A stretch of 7,855 nucleotides of DNA from an uncultured delta proteobacterium (GTDB taxonomy: Bacteria; Myxococcota_A; Bradymonadia; REDH01): contig CAIQPA010000659.1 of NCBI GenBank assembly GCA_903873545.1, positions 1 through 7,855 on the forward strand. Reading direction: 5' to 3'. The translations under genes were made by a program, and so were the position numbers. The notes beneath the pieces were generated by a model. The model ran no database searches and was not told where the DNA came from. It saw nothing but the letters and a program-made list of their open reading frames with translations. Positions 6,001 to 7,855 of the stretch are shown piece by piece. Within the stretch, counting starts at the first letter, position 1. Each line of letters begins with the position of its first letter.

Positions 6001-7855
6001 TGAAGGCCTGGTTGGCGATGGCGGTGGCGTTGGCGGTTCCGGCCTTGATCCGGGCGCGGAAGCGGACGGTCACGGCACCGGCTGGCCCAGCCGCAACGCT
6101 CGCGAGCGCAGGCGTTGTCGCGCCGCTCCAGGTGATGGTGTTGGTAGCGAAGGTGCCGCCGTCGAGCACGGTGATGTTGTCGAGCGAGGCGATGGCAACA
6201 GGATCACGCACCACCACGTTGGCGGCCGGCGCATCTCCCGTGTTGGTCACGACAATGGAGTAGAGAACGGTGTCGCCGGGCTCGAAGATGCCGTCGCCAT
6301 CCTCGTCGAGGACCGCCTTTGTACTGGTCGAGAGATTGGCCGCCGAGGTAACCGTGAAGGCGGTGGCATCGTCTGCCGGGGTGGTGGTCGGATCGTCGGT
6401 GGGCTGCGGGGCTGCGAAGCCGGTCGCCGTGAGCTGCGCCTGGTTGGCGATGATGGTGCCGTTGGCGAGGTTGGCGTTGATCTGTGCAACCACCTGAAGG
6501 TCGACAGCGCCGCCGACGGCAACGCTGTTGAGGGCCGAGGTCGTCGTGCCGGTCCAGGTCACGATGCCACCCGAGAGCAGGCCGCCCTGGGTCGCCGAGA
6601 CGAAGGTCAGGTTGGCGGGCAGAGCGTCGGTCACGACGGCTGCGCGCGCTGCGGCTGTGCCCGTATTCGAGACACGGATGGAGTAGGTGACGGTGTCGCC
6701 GGGCCGGTAGCCGAGCGGGCCCGGAGCGCTCACAAGCTTGATGGAGCTGCCAAAGTCGGCGCCCGAGACAATCTGGAAGTTGGTGCTGTCGCCGGTGGTC
6801 GCCGTGGTCGGGTCGTCGGAGAGGAAGTTGCCCTGATCCGAAGCGAACTGCGCTTGGTTCGAGATGACCGTGGCGTTGTCGATGGCGGTAGCCAAGATGC
6901 CACGGAAGGTGAGGCGAACCGCAGCGGCTTCGCCCACGCCTACGGAGGCGAGTGCGGGCACCGTGGTGGCGTCCCAGCGAAGGGTGCGCGTCGCAGTGTT
7001 GAAGGTGCCCGAACCCGGCTCGACGGTCGCGAAGTTGGCGTTGATGAGGTCTGTTACCACAACATTGGTTGCGGGCGCGGAGCCGTTGTTGATGATGACG
7101 ATGAGGTAGTCGATGGCGTCGCCGGGGACGGCGGGCAGGCCGTTCGCGTCGACGAAGCTCTTGGTGCTGAAGGAGAGGTCGGGCCGTGAAACGACGGTGA
7201 AGACCGTCGGGTCGGCGGGGTCGGCGGTCGTCGGGTCATCGGTCGGGGTCGAGGCCACATCGGCGTTGCTGATGAAGGCCTGGTTGCTGACGGTGGTGCC
7301 GTCGGCGAGCGGGAAGGCGATGGTTGCGCGGAAGCCCACCTGGGTAGAGGCGCCGACAGCGAGTGCGGGGATGGTCCAGGTAATGGTGCTCCCAGTCTGG
7401 GTGCCGCCATTTCCGATGACCAAGGAGGTAAGCGACGCCGTATCGACCGCGTCCCTGACGGTTACGTTGGCCGCGTTTTCGGTGCCCGTGTTGGTGACAG
7501 TGATGGTGTAGAGTACCTCGTCACCGGGCTCGAAGTCTGCTGCACCCGAGACCGAGACAACCTCCTTCGTCGAGGTGGCAAAGTCTGGCTGGCTCACGAC
7601 CGTGAGCGTCGTCGCATCCGCAGCGGTGGCAGTCGCCGGGTCGTCCGTGACGACGGCTGCGGTCAGGTCGGGGCTCTCGATGGTCGCCTGGTTGGAGATG
7701 ACGGTACCGTCGGCCAGACCGGCCGCGATGACGGAGGTGAAGGTTACCGTCCGCTCCGCGCCTGCCGCGATGGTGTCTGCAAGCGTCCAGGAGATGGTCC
7801 GCGTCGCCGTGTCGAAGACGCCTTCGGGCGCGGCATTCACATTGGTGAGGTTGGC
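1..7855 (-). CDS. Giant DUF11-repeat / SdrD_B / OmpA-like surface protein, internal fragment
   Basis: One frame, with codons occupying plus positions whose lowest base is 2 modulo 3, is open for 2,618 codons from 7855 to 2 and is cut by both window edges. Read in order, it encodes about eleven DUF11-type repeats (7855-3446), an SdrD_B-like domain, an unassigned linker, a divergent DUF11-like domain, a second SdrD_B-like domain, a FlgD-Ig-like module, an OmpA-like domain, further beta-rich modules and a Pro-Ala tract. There are almost no Lys-rich or hydrophobic stretches and no membrane segment in the window. Asp, Thr, Val and Ala dominate, as expected of secreted beta-sandwich arrays. Proteins with this architecture are often annotated as OmpA family or DUF11 domain-containing and are exported envelope proteins. 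A role in adhesion or surface structure is inferred. The signal peptide and C-terminal anchor are not visible. No start is assigned because the first in-frame ATG (3121-3119) lies deep inside the protein. I am confident in the frame and domain classes, and unsure of the function. Confidence 0.95.
14..157 (-). repeat. 12-base tandem repeat encoding (Pro-Ala-Ala-Ala)n
   Basis: Proline codons recur exactly every 12 bases from 148-146 down to 16-14, giving eleven Pro-Ala-Ala-Ala units, with one further Pro at 157-155 offset by nine bases. The repeat is in frame with the surrounding protein and continues as A-S-P-A to the window edge. Codons vary between GCA, GCC and GCG for Ala and between CCC and CCT for Pro, so the DNA repeat is imperfect while the peptide is perfect. 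Such Pro-Ala tracts form extended, flexible or rod-like linkers in periplasmic and surface proteins. At DNA level the tract could change length by slippage without breaking the frame. Confidence 0.9.
158..1072 (-). other. Post-OmpA beta-rich region with FlgD-Ig-like copy 2
   Basis: About 305 residues. An Ala/Pro/Val-rich linker leads to E-V-I-V-N-R-R-S-V-A-R-G and V-D-G-I-V-V-V-T-L-R-G-D-D-G-S, an Ig-like strand pair. Then comes G-R-I-K-L-G-S-A-S-V-T-I-D-G-L. At 652-458 there is a second FlgD-Ig-like module (W-R-A-E-I, F-G-D-L-V-Y-E-K-S-G-D-G-A-P, F-N-W-A-G-E, V-G-E-Y-D-L-R-L-F-V). Finally V-A-A-Q-V-R-V-N-G-K-R-L and A-T-G-M-T-V-W-V-D-L-L form a further V-N-G-type module that ends at the Pro-Ala tract. 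No catalytic motif, membrane segment or sorting signal is seen. The assignment of these modules is weaker than that of the OmpA-like domain. Confidence 0.5.
1073..1414 (-). other. OmpA-like (OmpA C-terminal) domain
   Basis: About 114 residues. It begins R-Y-L-V-D-Q-K-F-Q-G and has a helix with F-R-K-M-A-K-E-L-A, then the central strand I-R-V-E-V-H-L-D-D-D, then A-Q-S-A-A-M-A-Q-N-I-V-K-Y-L, then L-P-K-D-R-V-T-F-E-A-F-G-A-T-K-P-I-Y, and ends R-E-I-N-R-R-I-M-L-R-V. This is the beta-alpha-beta order of OmpA-like domains (V-x-G-H-T-D, R-A-x-x-V-x-x-Y-L, R-V-x-x-x-G-x-G-x-x-x-P, N-R-R-V-x-x-x-V), which bind peptidoglycan in the periplasm. The Asp of the T-D motif is kept (codon 1273-1271), but the Arg expected fifteen residues on is Met (codon 1228-1226), so normal peptidoglycan binding is uncertain. 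Its place within the chain, not at the end, is common in this class of giant protein. Confidence 0.82.
1472..1642 (-). other. FlgD-Ig-like beta-sandwich module, copy 1
   Basis: About 57 residues running N-R-W-V-L-E-V, then L-E-T-G-L-V-V-W-Q-S-S-K-D-G, then the signature L-D-W-D-G-T-D-G-S-G-N-T-L-L and A-Y-E-A-R-F-R-V-F-E-G. The W-D-G-x-D-x-x-G-x-x-(L/V)-x-x-G/R-x-Y-x-x-x-x-x-V pattern is that of FlgD-Ig-like/CHU_C-type beta-sandwiches in secreted proteins. It sits directly upstream of the OmpA-like domain, and a second recognisable copy lies on the other side at 652-458. A structural spacer role is inferred. Confidence 0.65.
1643..2020 (-). other. Conserved post-SdrD tail and low-complexity linker
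   Basis: This segment links SdrD_B-like domain 2 to the FlgD-Ig-like module. It starts with the tail motif ending V-V-N-F-G-V-T-C. A short helical-looking piece follows (G-E-A-T-R-A-M-A-E-K-M-A-Q-A-R-F-F), then R-V-T-I-D-G-Q-P-L-P-T-L-D-A-S. Next is a Ser/Gly/Arg-rich stretch (G-R-S-R-S-G-Q-S-G-S-S-R-G-E-G-G) that is probably a flexible loop, and then I-I-V-R-W-D-D-T-V-I-D-T-S-L-N-F. No enzymatic motif is apparent. The V-T-I-D-G-Q-P-L piece resembles two V-N-G/V-N-R pieces downstream of the OmpA-like domain. Confidence 0.5.
2021..2215 (-). other. SdrD_B-like domain 2 with acidic D-T-D-G-D-G loop
   Basis: About 65 residues with the full family pattern. It opens with G-K-V-F-C-D-T-D-G-D-G, then E-G-E-F-G-I and A-R-L-F-L-D-T-G, then V-D-A-D-R-E-G-R-F-H-F-G-E-I-L-P-G-L-H-L-V-K-L-D, and ends T-A-T-L-P-P-G. 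The Asp-rich loop is the usual calcium site of SdrD_B-type domains, here with a Cys (codon 2197-2195) just before it. The segment just after it (T-T-D-E-R-R-L-F-N-V-T, then V-N-F-G-V-T-C) is a conserved tail seen after such domains in large OmpA-containing envelope proteins, which supports the family call. Confidence 0.85.
2237..2695 (-). other. Divergent DUF11-like Ig domain
   Basis: About 153 residues separated from the main array. The front half has the array pattern I-E-L-T-K-R-A-D-R-V-S-A-Y-V-G-G and V-T-Y-T-L-R-V-I-N-R-S-N, like K-x-V / P-G-D / Y-x-I-x-V-x-N. The middle (L-H-D-T-P-P-A-G-F-R-L-V) matches the D-x-L-P-A-x-L-x-x-V step. The end (G-R-I-Y-K-N-E-A-V-F-R-S-G-D-G) corresponds to the S-N-Q-A block and is followed by L-S-N-S-D-R-A-E-L-R-I. 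The T-D-D-P signature is absent. In related giant proteins a comparable domain commonly precedes an SdrD_B-like domain, as it does here. Confidence 0.7.
2696..3214 (-). other. Unassigned linker domain between SdrD_B-like domain 1 and the next Ig-like domain
   Basis: About 173 residues that I cannot place in a family. It begins with a Gly/Asp-rich stretch (L-G-D-R-D-L-D-L-A-N-G-G-S-S-V-D-G-L). It then has L-Y-G-A-K-T-L-A-P and Q-I-F-L-Y-Y-A-D-D-E-T-D, followed by G-F-Y-R-F-D-P-P-K-G-H-L-Y-R-I-D-V, P-S-E-L-F-P-P-V and L-D-D-A-S-R-K-Y-H-T-L-L-D-W-R-S. It is richer in Tyr, Phe, Gln and His than the repeat array, and holds the first methionine of the frame (codon 3121-3119). The S-E-L-F-P-P and P-x-G-H-L-Y-R-I-D-V pieces, and its place between an SdrD_B-like and a DUF11-like domain, suggest a stalk segment specific to this class of protein. 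No catalytic motif is evident. Confidence 0.5.
3215..3418 (-). other. SdrD_B / Cna_B-like domain 1
   Basis: About 68 residues just after the repeat array. The domain opens with V-S-G-T-L-F-Y-E-P-G-E-T-D-G, continues with E-G-D-E-V-L-P-G-Y-V-A-E-L and then A-D-A-D-G-K-F-D-F-G-S-V-P-A-G-S-Y-S-I. This matches the usual SdrD_B pattern: G-x-V-F with an acidic loop, P-G-x-x-V-x-L, then D-x-x-G-x-(F/Y)-x-F-x-x-(L/V)-x-x-G-x-Y-x-(I/V). Such prealbumin-like beta-sandwiches serve as rigid stalk spacers in surface proteins. The acidic loop here (E-P-G-E-T-D-G-L-F-S-E-G-D-E) replaces the usual D-x-N-x-D-G motif, so calcium binding is less certain than in the second copy. Confidence 0.75.
3446..7855 (-). 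repeat. Tandem array of DUF11 / B_ant_repeat protein domains (about 11 units)
   Basis: Protein-level tandem repeat. Taking the residue four before the conserved D-L/P-x-L as the unit start, units fall at 7855-7595 (partial), 7594-7190, 7189-6767, 6766-6347, 6346-5915, 5914-5519, 5518-5102, 5101-4676, 4675-4250, 4249-3812 and 3811-3446. Complete units are 132-146 residues, except the last (about 122). A typical unit has a K-T-V-x-D-L-N-G-G entry, E-P-G-D, Y-T-I-x-V-x-N-T-G, V-V-V-x-D-x-L, a central T-W, then S-N-Q-A and T-D-D-P-A-T-x-x-x-D-D-A-T. These are hallmarks of the DUF11 (TIGR01451-type) conserved repeat, an Ig-like fold found in large bacterial and archaeal surface proteins. The units are diverged at DNA level, apart from short shared words at the P-G-D, N-Q-A and T-D-D-P blocks. 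The last three units drift from the consensus: unit 4675-4250 has N-S-A for N-Q-A, and unit 3811-3446 has C-N-R-L there and lacks T-D-D-P. Confidence 0.9.

Noticed and set aside
5759..7189. Plus-strand open frame of 476 codons beginning at TTG
   Set aside because: Same codon-aligned mirror of the repeat array; it ends at a TCA serine codon of the real gene and has no family signature.
3446..7855. DNA-level direct repeats suggesting a mobile element or integron-like array
   Set aside because: Similarity between units is at protein level, with only short shared nucleotide words at conserved motifs. There are no inverted ends, recombination sites or transposase.

Overview
The whole 7,855-base window lies inside one very long protein-coding gene read on the minus strand. 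One reading frame stays open from position 7855 down to position 1 (2,618 codons). It has no stop codon, no credible start and no intergenic gap, so both the N-terminus (with any signal peptide) and the C-terminus lie outside the window. I see no second gene, RNA gene, promoter, terminator, mobile element or CRISPR array.

Layout in the direction of translation (right to left). (1) 7855-3446: a tandem array of about eleven extracellular beta-sandwich repeats of the DUF11 / B_ant_repeat type, about 132-146 residues each. They share a K-x-V-x-D-x-N-G-G / E-P-G-D / Y-x-I-x-V-x-N-T-G front block and an S-N-Q-A ... T-D-D-P ... D-D-A-T end block. (2) 3418-3215: a first SdrD_B/Cna_B-like domain. (3) 3214-2696: a linker domain I cannot assign. 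(4) 2695-2237: a divergent DUF11-like domain. (5) 2215-2021: a second, classic SdrD_B-like domain with a D-T-D-G-D-G loop. (6) 2020-1643: a conserved tail motif and a linker. (7) 1642-1472: a FlgD-Ig-like beta-sandwich. (8) 1414-1073: an OmpA-like domain in which the usual peptidoglycan-binding Arg appears to be Met. (9) 1072-158: more beta-rich modules, including a second FlgD-Ig-like copy. (10) 157-14: a strict 12-base repeat encoding Pro-Ala-Ala-Ala, after which the frame leaves the window.

The sequence is GC-rich, with strong use of CTC, GTC, ACC, GAC and GCC codons. With an OmpA-like domain, this suggests a high-GC Gram-negative bacterium, perhaps a myxobacterium-like or other deltaproteobacterial lineage. 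That placement is inference. The likely role is a giant envelope or surface protein with an extended repeat stalk (adhesion, cell-cell contact or surface-layer function) and an envelope-facing C-terminal part. This follows from family knowledge and is not shown by the sequence.

Several long open frames on the plus strand, including one of 1,365 codons, are codon-aligned mirrors of this gene and are not annotated as genes.
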